Below, piece by piece: positions 36,497 to 47,463 of a DNA stretch of 64,000 nucleotides; position 1 is the stretch's first letter, and each line of letters begins with the position of its first letter. A model generated the notes under the pieces. The model had not been told where the DNA came from, ran no database searches, and saw only the letters and a program-made list of their open reading frames with translations. The stretch is from the NCBI GenBank assembly GCA_947184155.2, contig CAMXCT020000803.1, positions 145,427 to 209,426 of the forward strand, in the 5' to 3' direction. The stretch comes from Cladocopium goreaui (Eukaryota > Sar > Dinophyceae > Suessiales > Symbiodiniaceae). A program made the translations under genes and the position numbers.

Positions 36497-38132
36497 CTGC
36501 AACCACAACCAAAGCTGGTTGACCAGTTTCAAGCACATATTGCGTTTGAACCTCCAACGGCACCTTCGCAACGGTGTCCACTGTCTGTCCTTCTGAAACC
36601 AGGCATTGACAACTCACGTTGGTGATGCTGGCGACTTGCTTCTGGTCGATTGCTGTCCTCGGTGCGAACTTGCCTCCTTCCAGCAGCACCAGCGGACGCA
36701 ACACGGAAACTCCGTTGACTTGAATGTAGCCAAAAGACGGTTTCTTGATGTCCTCCAAGCTGCAAGGATACAATGCTGCCGTCAATCCCATGAGATTGGT
36801 GGGTGCAGTGTCAAAATAGCTCACAGCTGCTGCTCTGAGAATCAAACTCACCTGCGATGTGGCAGGATCATCGGGGTTTGCCTTCACCTGGCGGTGAATG
36901 AACAGCCTCCCTCTCTTGAACATTGTAGGGCCTTGCTTCAGCAATCGCTGAAGTTCGTCCTCTGCGTCCATTGGCAAGTCTAGCAATGCAAGCAATGGTT
37001 CCGCATTGCTGCGGCACGCAAACTGCCCTGTGTGATCAACCACCTCTACTCGGGCAAAAAAACCTTTCTTCCCATTCCAATCAGCGGTTGTGTCTACTGT
37101 CACTAGGGCTCCTTCCACTGCAAACATTTCATCTTCCGATCCTTCCACGGCTTTGCCCAATGCAGACAAAACCAAACTTGAGGTTTGGGTAGCGGTTTCT
37201 TTGGCCCAATCATCCATGGATTTGCGGTTCTTCCCTTCCAAGTAGATGTTCTCTTTCAAGCAGATGCTGTTCTTGGGCTTGGCATTTTTGATGCGATCGA
37301 AATATTCTGCATCTTCGCGCGTCAGTTCTTGACGGCGGAGCACTACCAATTGGCTACGGTCAGGCACATTGACACACTTGTTCATGTCTCCACCTTCAGC
37401 AAAACCAATCCAATAGTTCTGGAGCACTATCATGACTTCCCGAGCCTTCAGCACCTTGGTCAAGTCTTGCCTGTGGTTTTCGTGCCACACCTTGACGCCC
37501 TCCAAAGACGTCTCGCCATCACTGATTGAGATGGAGCGCACGGCCCCCTTTGTCGTCGTCTCCACATCTCCTGCAGAAGTGAGCACCCCGCATATGGTCA
37601 CAAAGCTCGGATCTGTTAAGTGCCGAAGCCCTCCCAGTTCTTGACGGCGCGGCAAGTAGTAGGGCGGGAGCACTTTGTCTTCCAGGCAACCTGCCATGAA
37701 GGGCACCGTCTTCAAAGAAGCCTGCGGCGTTCCAAATTTTTCAATCACCACAGTCTGCATCACGGAACATGACAGCTGGTTGGTCCGGGAAGGAGTCACT
37801 TTTCGGAGCTCTTTCAATCGGAAGACTGCCGGGCTCTGATTTGGCATCCAAAATTTGGAGCGCTGCCCACTCAAGTTCAACCGTTGGGCTTCCTGACCAA
37901 AAAGGTTCTCGACCAAGTGAATCATATCTCCATTGGCATCCATGACCATCACGGCGCATACCGTGAAAGGTCCTTTCTGCCCTTTGACTTCGTAACTTGT
38001 CACACTCATCGTTTTCACCACAATGTCAACAGCAAATCCCGAGCTCGAGGTCAAAGCAGCGAGCCGATCACCAGGTACTTTTTCACCTCCAGGCACCACT
38101 GCCATAGCTTGGGCCACTTCTGTACAAGACAA
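36497..38132 (-). CDS. RPA-like single-stranded DNA-binding protein (OB folds), main exon
   Basis: Two or three OB-fold-like segments in the order of RPA70. DBD-A-like: VDIVVKTMSVTSYEVKGQKG with CAVMVMDANGDMIHLV. DBD-B-like: FVTICGVLTSAGDVETTTKG, then RSISISDGETSLEGVKVWHE and VMIVLQNYWIGFAEGG, which matches the RPA pattern D-V-I-G-V, T-T-K-x(n)-R-x-I-x-L-x-D, V-x-L-W. A third lies near FFARVEVVDHTGQFACRS. It would coat single-stranded DNA during rolling-circle transposition. No zinc-ribbon Cys set is seen. The frame is open above the first useful ATG (38,105), and small codable stretches at 38,238-38,531 may be 5' exons. The last about 130 codons plus the 3' exon are missing from the second copy at 55,016. 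Confidence 0.65.
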
Positions 38133-38237
38133 GACTTCACGGCTGCACTTGCGGGAGACTTGAACCTTCTAGCTTGCTACCTATTTTTTTTTGCTTTGCT
38201 TGTCACCAGTAGTCCAAAACTTTTTCAATATATTCCA

Positions 38238-38531
38238 TCAGCTAAGACATGAAGTTGCACCTGGTTTCCATTCTGCGAAAATATGACCACTACCCTTTGC
38301 AGGGACGGACATAAATGCGAATGAAGATGTCTGTGTGAGCTGTGTCCACCACAAAATCACACCCATGCAGCTTAATATCAAAACCCGGGCCTTTGCTGCA
38401 GCCGGCAACACTTGGGCAAAGCAAATCTTGCTGCTCCAGGATTCCGGGGAATGCTGACGGACAGTGTCTGCAAAGCTGCCAAACCACTTTGGGTCATCAT
38501 AGAGAATTGCATCAAGAAGGAAAAGTTTCAA
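38238..38531 (-). CDS. Possible 5' exon(s) of the RPA-like gene
   Basis: Two overlapping frames look coding in different parts: ILYDDPKWFGSFADTVRQHS (first part) and FDIKLHGCDFVVDTAHTDIF with IRIYVRPCKG (second part, followed by a possible GTAGTG donor at 38,290). Both are preserved exactly in the duplicate at 56,340-56,633. No family recognised; exon limits are not resolved. Confidence 0.3.
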   Translation of the reverse strand: MKLFLLDAILYDDPKWFGSFADTVRQHSPESWSSKICFAQVLPAAAKARVLILSCMGVILWWTQLTQTSSFAFMSVPAKGSGHIFAEWKPGATSCLS

Positions 38532-39933
38532 ATCACCGTGCCACTTTTGTATGGTTAACCGTTGACCGCTTCAAACATCTCTCTCTAGACTCTGAACTTA
38601 CAATTCCAATACAAAGCTCTTTCACTTTGATCATGTCATTTCATGGAAGCAGCAACACAGCCTCTATCAAAAACCAGTGTCCAGACAACAAATGCAAACA
38701 TGTTCAGTCATTGGTCGGTGGCACATCCCTTCCTCATCCTAATGCCGCCAAAATTTTGAATTACAGATTGAAATTGTTTGCAGCTCTTGCGAGAATCTAG
38801 TTTGACAGCAGTCGTTTTGTTCTTGGGATCTCCGGCGTTCATGGCCAGCAACAATCTCTAACACGCTCCTGAAATCAGAACGCCGCTGCTTCTCCATTCT
38901 TCTTGTTCGCCAACCTCCCATCCTCCCTCGGCGACAAACAATTGCTATCTTTCACGATCCCGCATCCCGCACGCATCCCGCACGATCCGATTTTCTATCT
39001 TTCTTCTCGCTCGCCTCCCATCCTCCCTCGGCGAGCACCAAAGAATCATCCGCAATGCACAATTTTCCAGCTTTCTGCCTTCCTCGCCAACCTCCCGTCC
39101 TCCTTCGGCGAATGCAACATCAAACAGATTCGAAACCATCCGTGCTACTTAGGTTGTTGTTGAAACGTCTGGGCTCTTGCCCTTGACACTGCCATTCCCT
39201 TTGAAATTCTCACTTCGTCGACCGCGGCATGCTCAATCTGTCCCGATCTATTCAGTGTTTTATTTGCCCCGACTGCCTTCATCGGCTGAGTTTGGAAAAG
39301 CTCGCACAAACACGGTGAACTGTGCTCATAAGCCTCTCCCAGCTCAAAAGAATCTGTGCATTCAGCACCTTGAAAACGGCTGAGTTTTCACTCCGCGCTT
39401 TTCTTGGCGGAGCAGGTGCGCCTTACAGGCCCCCCGCAGTTCGATATAGATCTTGTATGTCGTCCATTGTTTAGCAGTCAAACTACAAGTACGGGCTGGT
39501 ACAGGTACCCTTCTGGAAATTCACATGACAACAAAAAAATTGGCTTGCACGTTTTTGTTCGATATGATTCAATTGACGCATCTGATTGTTCATATTTTTC
39601 TATACTCGACTGTACACAGTGGCAAGGAAACAATCTTTGTCTTTGTGTGTTTCTGTGTGTATCTTCCTATGACAGGTCCTTTCCTTCAATTGCGAAAGGA
39701 GTCTACCTGGATGCTACATCCTTCTTTCCCATCAACTGCAGGTCAGCGTCTCTCCTTTGCAATCCGACTCTGACCACAAGGAGCCTAGAGCCACCGCTGA
39801 ACTAAAGAGGACCAGCCCACAGCGAGTCCAAACGATGCAAAAGCAAAATAACATCAATCATGTCATCACGGAAATGCACTAGGAGCCCCGGCGTGATCCT
39901 ACGTCATTTACTGGACCTTGCGCCAGCCGCATG

Positions 39934-40299
39934 GTGCGCCGCGTATCCCAGATATTAATAATCTTCCGCCAGGTGGAAATCCTACTGGCACGCCGACGGT
40001 CACAGTAGACTAATTCTGAAGCAGGCAGCTCAAGTAGATCTATTGACCATGCTTTTCCTGTATGCTTGTCAAAATACCATCAGTCATGTCATCACGGAAA
40101 TGTTTGAACACCCGTCAGAACTATCTCTTCCGCATGGGACACTTGCGTCCATTTGGTGCGCCGCGTATCCCAGATATTAATAATCTTCCGCCAGGTGGAA
40201 ATCCTACTGGCACGCCGACGGTCACAGTAGACTAATTCTGAAGCAGGCAGCTCAAGTAGATCTATTGACCATGCTTTTCCTGTATGCTTGTCAACCAAA
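39934..40299 (+). repeat. 222-bp tandem duplication present only in copy 1
   Basis: GTGCGCCGCGTATCCCAGAT occurs at 39,934 and 40,156, and about 140 bp from each are identical; the joining segment differs. Copy 2 has a single unit (58,036), which gives the 222-bp offset change. Confidence 0.85.
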
Positions 40300-40609
40300 A
40301 GTTGACAAAAATATCCCTGTTTGAACAGTCAGAACTATCTCTTCCGCATGGCACGCTAAGTTTCATGGCATTTCCAACATACAAACTTGGATGTGATCGA
40401 CCTTACATTCCTATAGTTTCTATAATACATTCTACCTCATTCCAATCATCCCTGTCATCCGCTTTCCCATGGCACACCGCTCATCGGATGAACTTTCTTT
40501 GTTCCGGCCATCTTCTCATGCTTTTGGTTTCTTTCGCACACCTTCCAGCCCTTTCACAGATCTCCTTGGTTCCCTGCCTACAAAAAACGCACCATGCCCA
40601 GAAGCAGAA

Positions 40610-40665
40610 ACACAAGCAACAACAGCAGCAGCAGCAACAGCAGCAGACCAAGCAGCAGACCATTG
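40610..40665 (+). repeat. CAG/CAA-rich microsatellite (copy 1)
   Basis: AACAACAGCAGCAGCAGCAA followed by more CAG units and AAGCAGCAG. Duplicated at about 58,490-58,545 with one substitution just upstream. Confidence 0.8.
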
Positions 40666-41889
40666 CAGAGCTTTCCCGAAATCTCTCGAAGCTGGGCTTT
40701 GACTGGCTGCAATTTTAACGAGGTCTGATCGAGATGCGACCAAGGTCCGAACGAGGTCCGAAATCAAAGTTTGGGAGACCGACCCTCGCAGTCTCTTGAC
40801 AAACTCTTTGGTAGCCACACGCTCTCGCATTCTTTTCATGACAGTAAACCTGAAGAGCATTCGGCGGTGGAGCAAAAGCGGAAACCAAGCCAAGCGGCAG
40901 CTACAGGCAAGAGCAAGGAGACAGGAGGAGAGACAAAGGAACACAAGCTTGGCAAACAAGGCGCCGGTCATAAATTTAAGCGCGCACAAACTTTTTGAGA
41001 CATAGGAAACGCGATAGCCATTGATAGCCAAAGATATCTCAAGGCACACCACGATTTGGCACAAGATCTTATCATCGGCACTTGTTACAACATCGACCCC
41101 GTATCATCCTCCATGCAAACCATACATGATCACGCCGAGACCCAACATGTCCCAGTTGCCAACTGCTATATGGCTGTAGCAACAAAATGATTGTGACATC
41201 GTTTCTAATACTCGCCAAGCCATCTCATGGCTGTGTCGCCATTGCTGGTCCTCAAAAGAGATGGCGTCATGACTGTTGACGACGCATCACCGCAACATAA
41301 ATTCACAGCCATGCCGACAAAATACCTGTCAGGGTGACGCAGCTTCGGCTAAACAATATCATTTCAAAAGTTCCCTTCTTGAACTTTCTGGACCTTAAAA
41401 TCTCTGAAAGAATTACCTCCTTGAACATCCATAACCAACATCACTCCCCGTTTCCAGCTGCTGTTGTGACTGGGAAGTGCAGACACCCGTCACTGCAAAC
41501 CTGGTTTCAAAAGTGACGATACGCAATGGCTCCTCAATGTCAATGCGACAAAGTTTTCCATCCATCCCCCTGTACATTTGCATCTGGGATTTTGTCCCCA
41601 CGACTGATTCAAGATGTCATATTTGTTTGGCTGACTTTTGATATTGATGGCAACACTTTTTTTTCTCAAAGGAGCACTATGCGCCACGCAATCCGTTGTT
41701 GATGCCGCTGCGGGGCTTGTGGCGTGACCATGATGATCCTAGTGATTGGATGGCACACACCTTCTGATGTAATCCGCCGGCCTGCCGGCGTGTGTTGTGG
41801 ATCTTGCTTGTTCGTAGTTGTACTGTTTGTTTCGTCTTTAGTCTTTGTCTCGACTTTCCCCTTGGCGCGGATTTTTGCCCCGTCTAACT

Positions 41890-41945
41890 TGAACCCACCT
41901 CCCCCTCCCTTCCCCCATCCCCCACCCCTCCCCCCTCCCCCCTTC
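41890..41945 (+). repeat. C-run tract, G-quadruplex candidate on the minus strand (copy 1)
   Basis: At least seven runs of three or more C (CCCCCTCCC, CCCCCAT, CCCCCACCCC, CCCCCCTCCCCCC) within 55 bp. Repeated at about 59,771-59,826. Confidence 0.75.
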
Positions 41946-43574
41946 ATCATCCGCGTCGTGCTTTTCATCTATCGTATTAACCTTTGTTTCCAAACATGAT
42001 TCAGTTTCAACTCAAACCCCGGCTTACGCAAAACCTATCTTTTGTGTCTCCTCTTCGTGTTTTTCTTCTGCGTCTTTCGTTGCATGTGCTGGGCTCGTCT
42101 CTGCCCACGCCTTGCACAACATGCGCGTGTTCTTTTTTGCTCCAATGTCCATTGTGGTGCTCACGATTGGTTTGCTCTCTCATTCTTACCTTTCTACGTT
42201 CCTCTACCTCATACAGGTGGCCTCTCCATCCACTTGCTTTTGTGCAGAACACCATTTACACGCATAACCTTTCTATGTATGGCCTTTTTCAAACACCTTG
42301 GTTCACACACTGTTTCGGTTTAAATTCAAGCCCTGGTTTACGCAAACACCATGCTTTGTGTAAAAGCGTATCTTCCTACTAAACAAAACGCTGATTCACA
42401 GGAACAAACGTGTTTTAAGTGTTTCACAGAAGCACCAAGTTTTACACAAACATCTAGACAAATCATGTTCTTGCTTCGCCTTTCCCTGCGTCCTCAGCTT
42501 CACGCTCTTGATTGGCTAGCTGGCTTGCTGTTGTCTAAGCTTTCTTGTGCCGCCGTTGCTTCGCCATGAATGTCCTACAAGGACTTTCTAGGGTTGACGC
42601 CCTGTATACACATTACATTTTGGTTCAGCCAAAAGCTTTGCTGCACTCAAAACCACGCCTTACAATGTTCTTGCTGGGCCTCTGCAAGGGCTGCTTGCAT
42701 CTTACAGGATAACTCTGTCTATGGTGGCCGGCGGAACACACCGAAGGCGGTTAAATATTCTGTTGGAATTGCGTTTCAGGGCCTACCAATGTTCAGACCC
42801 GACCAGCGTGCAAACTGTTTTCTATGCCGTTGTGCCTTCCAAAACGGGCTATCAATCACGCCACATTGAGGTTCCGCTCTAATTATATAACTTTTCTCGC
42901 CCAGACTGCCGAAGGTTGGATAGATTTCCGCGCGGCTTCTCTGTCCTGCTGAGCCGTCGACAAACGAGCCACTTTAGCCCATCCGAAGAGACATGCAGGT
43001 CATGTTATAGAGATCGTACTTAGCCAAAATCTCGAACAGTTTTGACAGACTAGCGTGCCCACCGACCAAAAAACCAATCCCACTCGCATATTTCAACATC
43101 GGTATGACATCGAAATATATTAACCCGTAAGATTTTATCCAAACCCCTTTCTCCGGGAATGGCTCTGTTACTTTCACGACACAAGCCGATAGCCTAGCAC
43201 GCAATGGTTCCCAACATACCATGACAGGTCATCACGAGAACAACTCTTTACGAAACCTTTTCGATCACACACCGTCTCAACATACGTTACACACAAGACA
43301 CATCTCCACTCCTGACAATTACCATCGTCGCTGCCATCGACCATACCCAGAGGTGTTGCCACCACTCCATGCCGCAGGCCAATATTTCCTGGCCTCAGCA
43401 AACGCTACATCCGTTCAAATGCTTCCACAAAATTCACACGCCTGCTGCCACTGCATTCGGTCCATGGTATTCGCCAGCCGAGCCTCACTTTGCCAAGCCC
43501 CTTGAATTGTTACATCAACTTTCATCCATGTCAAACAAAAACTGCTAGAGGAACATCTCTCAGTCTCCAACAAT

Positions 43575-43765
43575 GGCTGCCTGCATGTCACTCAGCTTCT
43601 TTCCCTCGCGTCCGAATACCAGCACAGTCCGGCGAGAGAAACAATTGCCCTAGCTGAGCCCCTGACATCGTCGCAGCTCTTGCAGCTTTGCAAGTGGTAC
43701 CAGAATTTGCCGTCGCCGCAAACTGACAGTACCAGCAGAGCAGAACTTGCAAAATTAAAGGACCG
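43575..43765. repeat. Diverged direct repeat, partner at about 46,030-46,240
   Basis: GAGCCCCTGACATCGTCGCA and the next approximately 80 bp are shared with 46,125-46,230 at about 93% identity; flanks are more diverged. Third and fourth copies come with the large duplication. Confidence 0.75.
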
Positions 43766-43959
43766 GATAACCCCACAAGTCAACTTCTTCCAACAATCAG
43801 CAAAAGAAAGATAAAGACGGCAGGGGAAAAGCAGGAAAGAGAAAAGAGATGGTGACGGATTGGTGTTGATTAAGTATGATTAAGTCGTGCGTGGAAGAGT
43901 AAGTGTGAGTAAGTTGTGTGTGGACAAGTTGTGTTGTATGTATATAATGTACTGTAATA

Positions 43960-44015
43960 TAATTCGAGGCAATGTAGTGTAGTGTAATGTAATGTAGTGT
44001 AGTGCTGTGTAAAGC
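43960..44015. repeat. GTAGT/GTAAT pentanucleotide microsatellite
   Basis: AATGTAGTGTAGTGTAATGT and similar repeats on the plus strand. Same at about 61,845-61,893. Confidence 0.8.
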
Positions 44016-44095
44016 AATGGAGTTGGGAGAGGAAGTGGGGAAACGTAAGGGGAAGGGTGAGTAGAAGGGCAGAGGTATGCGAGTGCATATGTGAG

Positions 44096-45490
44096 ATTGT
44101 GCCACGCCTGCCACGGCGTCACGCGGCGAAAAACCAGACCAAGAGCGCCACCCAATGCCATGTGTGCCACACCTGCCAGGCAAAACGAAGGTGGATGTGA
44201 GTTGGTGCCACGCCTGCCACGCAAAACGACAATGGATGTTCGTTTGTGCTACGCCTGCCACGTGCAACGACGGTGGATGAGAGTTTCTGCCACGCCTGCC
44301 ACGTGAAACGAAAGTGGATGTGAGATTGTGCCACGCCTGCCACGCGAAACGAAGGTGGATGTGAGATTGTGCCACGCCTGCCACGCAAAGTGCCGCGGCG
44401 CCAAAACGCGACCAAAGCCAGCCCAAGCGCGCCACCCAGTGCCATGTGTGCCACGCCTGCCACGTGAAACCAAGGTGGATGGGAGATTGTGCCACGCCTG
44501 CCACGCGAAACGAAAGCCAGCCCAAGCGCGCCACCCAGTGCCATGTGACGCCTGCCACGTGAAACCAAGGTGGATGGGAGATGTGCCACGCCTGCCACGC
44601 GAAACGAATGTGGATGTAAGATTGTGCCACGCCTGCCACGCAAAGTGCCCCGGCGCCAAAACGCGACCAAGCCAGCCCAAGCGCGCCACTGAGTGCCATA
44701 AGTGCCACGCCTGCCACGCAAAACGAAGGTGGAGTGAGTTTGTGCCACGCCTGCCACGTGAAACGAAGGTGGATGTGAGTGTGTGCCACGCCTGCCACGC
44801 AAAGTGCCGCGGCGCCAAAACGCGACCAAGCCAGCCCAAGCGCGCCACCCAGTGCCATGTGTGCCACGCCTGCCACGTGAAACCAAGGTGGATGGGAGAT
44901 TGTGCCACGCCTGCCACGCGAAACGAAGGTGGATGTGAGATTCTGCCACGCCTGCCACGCAAAGTGCCGCGGCGCCAAAACGCGACCAAGCCAGCCCAAG
45001 CGCGCCACTGAGTGCCATAAGTGCCACGCCTGCCACGCAAAACGAAGGTGGATGTGAGTTTGTGCCACGCCTGCCACGTGAAACGAAGGTGGATGTGAGT
45101 GTGTGCCACGCCTGCCACGCAAAGTGCCGCGGCGCCAAAACGCGACCAAGCCAGCCCAAGCGCGCCACCCAGTGCCATGTGCCACGCCTGCCACGCAAAA
45201 CGAAGGTGGATGCGAGAGTCTGCCACGCCTGCCACGCGAAACGAAGGTGGATGTGAGATTCTGCCACGCCTGCCACGCAAAGTGTGCCGCGGCGCCAAAA
45301 CGCGACCAAGCCTGCCCAAGCGCGCCACTGAGTGCCATAAGTGCCACGCCTGCCACGCAAAACGAAGGTGGATGTGAGTCTGTGCCACGCCTGCCACGTG
45401 AAACGAAGGTGGATGTGAGATTGTGCCACGCCTGCCACGCAAAGTGCCGCGGCGCCAAAACACGACCAAGCCAGCCCAAGCGCGCCACCA
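44096..45490. repeat. GCCACGCCTGCCACG tandem array (copy 1)
   Basis: The core GCCACGCCTGCCACG recurs about every 40 bp, mostly followed by (T/C)GAAACGAAGGTGGATG-like text. Every third or fourth unit carries a longer spacer (AAAGTGCCGCGGCGCC, AAAACGCGACCAAGC, then GCCCAAGCGCGCCAC). The array keeps frames open on both strands; the minus-strand frames read as repeats of FAWQAWH and SRGRRGT. The two-strand openness and the array structure argue that these are not genes. Confidence 0.9.
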
Positions 45491-45639
45491 GGAAGGGAGG
45501 AGGAGGCGGAGGACGAGGAGCCCGGGATACAGAATCAAAAACAAGAACCCCACACAAAGTTGTGGGGAACTAACAGCCACTTGGTTGTCTCTAGCCGTCA
45601 AATGTGTCAAAAAAATGTCCCATTTCAAATGCACAGCTC

Positions 45640-45800
45640 TCCCTCACCGTCATGTTTGCAACAACATGTTTTCCCCCAGGTTCAGCCACTCACCGGGATC
45701 GAGATTGTGCCTCTGCATGCACGCCAAAACTGCCCGCGTTCATCTTCTTGCCATCCAGCCTGCCAATAAGATACATCCTGCATCACAAAGAAAAAAAGAA
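45640..45800 (-). repeat. Unit encoding YWQAGWQEDERGQFWR, copy 1
   Basis: On the minus strand the frame reads VMQDVSYWQAGWQEDERG then QFWRACRG. It is homologous to 46,410-46,560, where the frame reads VMQDAPYWRAGWHEDGSG then QFWRPCRG. No stop interrupts either. It may be an exon remnant of a host gene; copy 2 of the large duplication holds another at about 63,425-63,585. Confidence 0.4.
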
Positions 45801-46029
45801 GACAGCGTTCAAATGACATGTGCACATCTCAGACTCTTTCTGCAAGTTTACATATGTATGCTACAAGTCACCCTCCCCTTCTATGCCTCCGCCGCCTTGT
45901 TGCCGTGCTGCGATTGAGGTGCTTCTGTTCCATCCTGATGTCAAGCTGTTCCAAAATTCTCCTGCTGCATCCACTTTTAATCGTGTCCCAGTCCAAATTG
46001 CTACATGAACGTCTTTCAATTTCCCACAG

Positions 46030-46240
46030 AGATTGCCTGCATGTCACCCAGTTTCTTCGCCTGGCGTCCGAAACTTAGCACAGCCCATACAAAGCTTCTC
46101 TTGCGCGGCAACAAACAAGTGTCTAAGCTGAGCCCCTGACATCGTCGCAACTCTTGCAGCTTTGCAAGTGGTACCAGAATTTGCCATCGCCGCAAACTGA
46201 CAGTACCACCAGAGCAGAACTTGCAAAACTAACCCCACTA
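46030..46240. repeat. Diverged direct repeat, partner of 43,575-43,765
   Basis: Shares the GAGCCCCTGACATCGTCGCA block and the following text. Confidence 0.75.
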
Positions 46241-46409
46241 GGTTGTCCCTAGCTGTTAAATCTGATAAAATAGTGCCTCATTTCAACTGCACAGCTCACC
46301 AGAACATGCAAAACCAACAGGCAAAGGGTTCGCCCTACACGTAACATCTGACAGACCCATACACCATGTCGACTGCCACGTTTTCCCTCACGCGCATGCT
46401 TGCCACCCC

Positions 46410-46560
46410 ATCCATGTCTCCGTGCTCCGCTCACCAAGACCACGATTGCACCTCTGCATGGGCGCCAAAATTGCCCGCTTCCATCTTCGTGCCATCCCGC
46501 CCGCCAGTACGGGGCATCCTGCATCACAGAGGAATAACGACACTGGAGTTGCAAAACAAG
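46410..46560 (-). repeat. Unit encoding YWRAGWHEDGSGQFWR, diverged copy
   Basis: See 45,640-45,800. Over 28 codons I count 5 synonymous and 8 nonsynonymous differences, so constraint is weak or absent. Confidence 0.4.
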
Positions 46561-46599
46561 GTTTAGTCTTGTCATTTCCAGTGAGTAAGGCGTCTGTTT

Positions 46600-47135
46600 T
46601 TTCCACATCTCCACAAAAAATGTCTAACGCTCCCGCGGAGTTGCTCAAGCAGAACCGGACACAACAAGCCCAAGGAAGCAAGGAGGCAGTCAATACTACT
46701 TACGTGCATTTACAAGTCTAAAATCAAATATTCACCTCTCCCTTCGATGTCGCAGTCTGCCTTCTTGCTGCGCCGCGGTTCGATTCCATCTGCTGCTTGA
46801 TCCTGGAGTAAGTTTCTGCCAACTTCCCGATCACTGAACACTAACAAGGCAACACAACTCCTTGGCGAGGAGCAGAGTCTTCTGTTGTTATATAAAAATA
46901 ACATGACATAATAAACGTATCTATATTTATACATCTATCTATCTAAATATCTATCTATCTATCTATCTATTTATCTATTTATCTATTTATCTATTTATCC
47001 ATGAGTGTGTACGAGTTTATACTACTTCGTGCATTTACAAGTGTAAAATCAAATCTTCACCTTTCCTAGACCTAACTTCCACATCGGAATATTTCCGCAC
47101 CTGCCAGGTGAGGGTTGTTAGATTTTATGTCAGTT
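46600..47135. other. Region without a gene; ATCT microsatellite
   Basis: A run of ATCT/ATTT tetranucleotides lies at about 46,932-46,998. The block TACGTGCATTTACAAGT at about 46,700 recurs as TTCGTGCATTTACAAGT at about 47,026. Confidence 0.6.
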
Positions 47136-47139
47136 GCCT

Positions 47140-47213
47140 CCTCCTCTTCTCCTCCTCCTCCTCTTCTCCTCCTCTTCTCCTCCTCCTCTTCTCCTCTCCT
47201 CCTCTTCTCCTCC
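47140..47213 (+). repeat. CTCCTC polypyrimidine tract
   Basis: Repeated CTCCTCCT and TTCTCCTCC on the plus strand, about 70 bp. Confidence 0.85.
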
Positions 47214-47463
47214 TGCCGGACCTCAACCACGATCATCCACGCCCACCTCCTGCCGGACCTCAACCACGATCATCCACGCCCAGTGTTCGCTGCCGGACCT
47301 CAAGCATGATCATCCACGCCCAGTGTTCGCTGCCGGACCTCAACCACGATCATCCACGCCCAGTGTTCCCTGCCGGACCTCAACCACGATCATCCACGCC
47401 CAGTGTTCGCTGCCGGACCTCAACCACGATCATTCACGCCCAGTGTTCCCTGCCGGACCTCAA
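47214..47463. repeat. 40-bp tandem array
   Basis: TGCCGGACCTCAACCACGAT followed by CATCCACGCCCAGTGTTC(G/C)C. Starts at 47,214, 47,251, 47,291, 47,331, 47,371, 47,411 and 47,451 (last partial). The first spacing is 37 bp, the rest 40. Confidence 0.92.

Larger units (their letters stand above)
24399..38132 (-). mobile_element. Helitron-like rolling-circle transposon, coding core (RPA-like gene plus Rep/helicase gene)
   Basis: The minus strand holds an RPA-like OB-fold gene (38,132-36,120) followed by an eight-exon gene (34,484-24,399) whose product joins a HUH/Y2 Rep nuclease to a PIF1-type helicase, the defining Helitron combination. RPA genes are known passengers of Helitrons in plants and animals. 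All exons stay open, and six of seven junctions splice in phase with GT/AG ends, so the gene looks intact. The boundaries given are those of the coding core: the 5'-TC and 3' hairpin-CTRR ends were not found, and the element may extend left to about 21 kb and right beyond 38.5 kb. Confidence 0.8.
38532..43870. other. Long stretch without a recognised gene (copy 1)
   Basis: Only short or low-complexity ORFs. Contains CCTCCCTCGGCG motifs (38,920-39,115), a 222-bp tandem duplication, a CAG-rich tract, a C-rich tract and repeats shared with 46 kb. A 182-codon minus-strand frame at 40,516-41,064 has a hydrophobic Ala/Val stretch and a basic helix (MKRMRERVATKEFVKRLRG), but it crosses the CAG tract and I do not call it a gene. 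Confidence 0.5.
36915..46215 (+). repeat. Segmental duplication, copy 1
   Basis: Collinear and same-strand with 55,016-64,000. The offset is 18,101 at the left end and 17,785 at the right end after a few small indels. About a dozen substitutions were seen outside arrays. Copy 1 has an extra 222-bp tandem unit near 40 kb and 93 bp more in the GCCACGCC array. The left end lies inside the RPA-like gene; the right end is set only by the window end. Confidence 0.95.

Noticed and set aside
40516-41064. 182-codon minus-strand ORF as a membrane protein gene
   Set aside because: Its hydrophobic part overlaps a CAG-type tract translated as Ala/Val, and no homology or splice evidence supports it.
44096-45490. 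CRISPR-like array (short repeats with spacers)
   Set aside because: Spacers are themselves repeated, the genome is eukaryotic, and no cas gene is present.
43797-45634. Long minus-strand ORFs (400-590 codons) with FAWQAWH repeats as a repeat-protein gene
   Set aside because: Several overlapping frames on both strands stay open because of the tandem array; there is no unique frame and no start or signal evidence.
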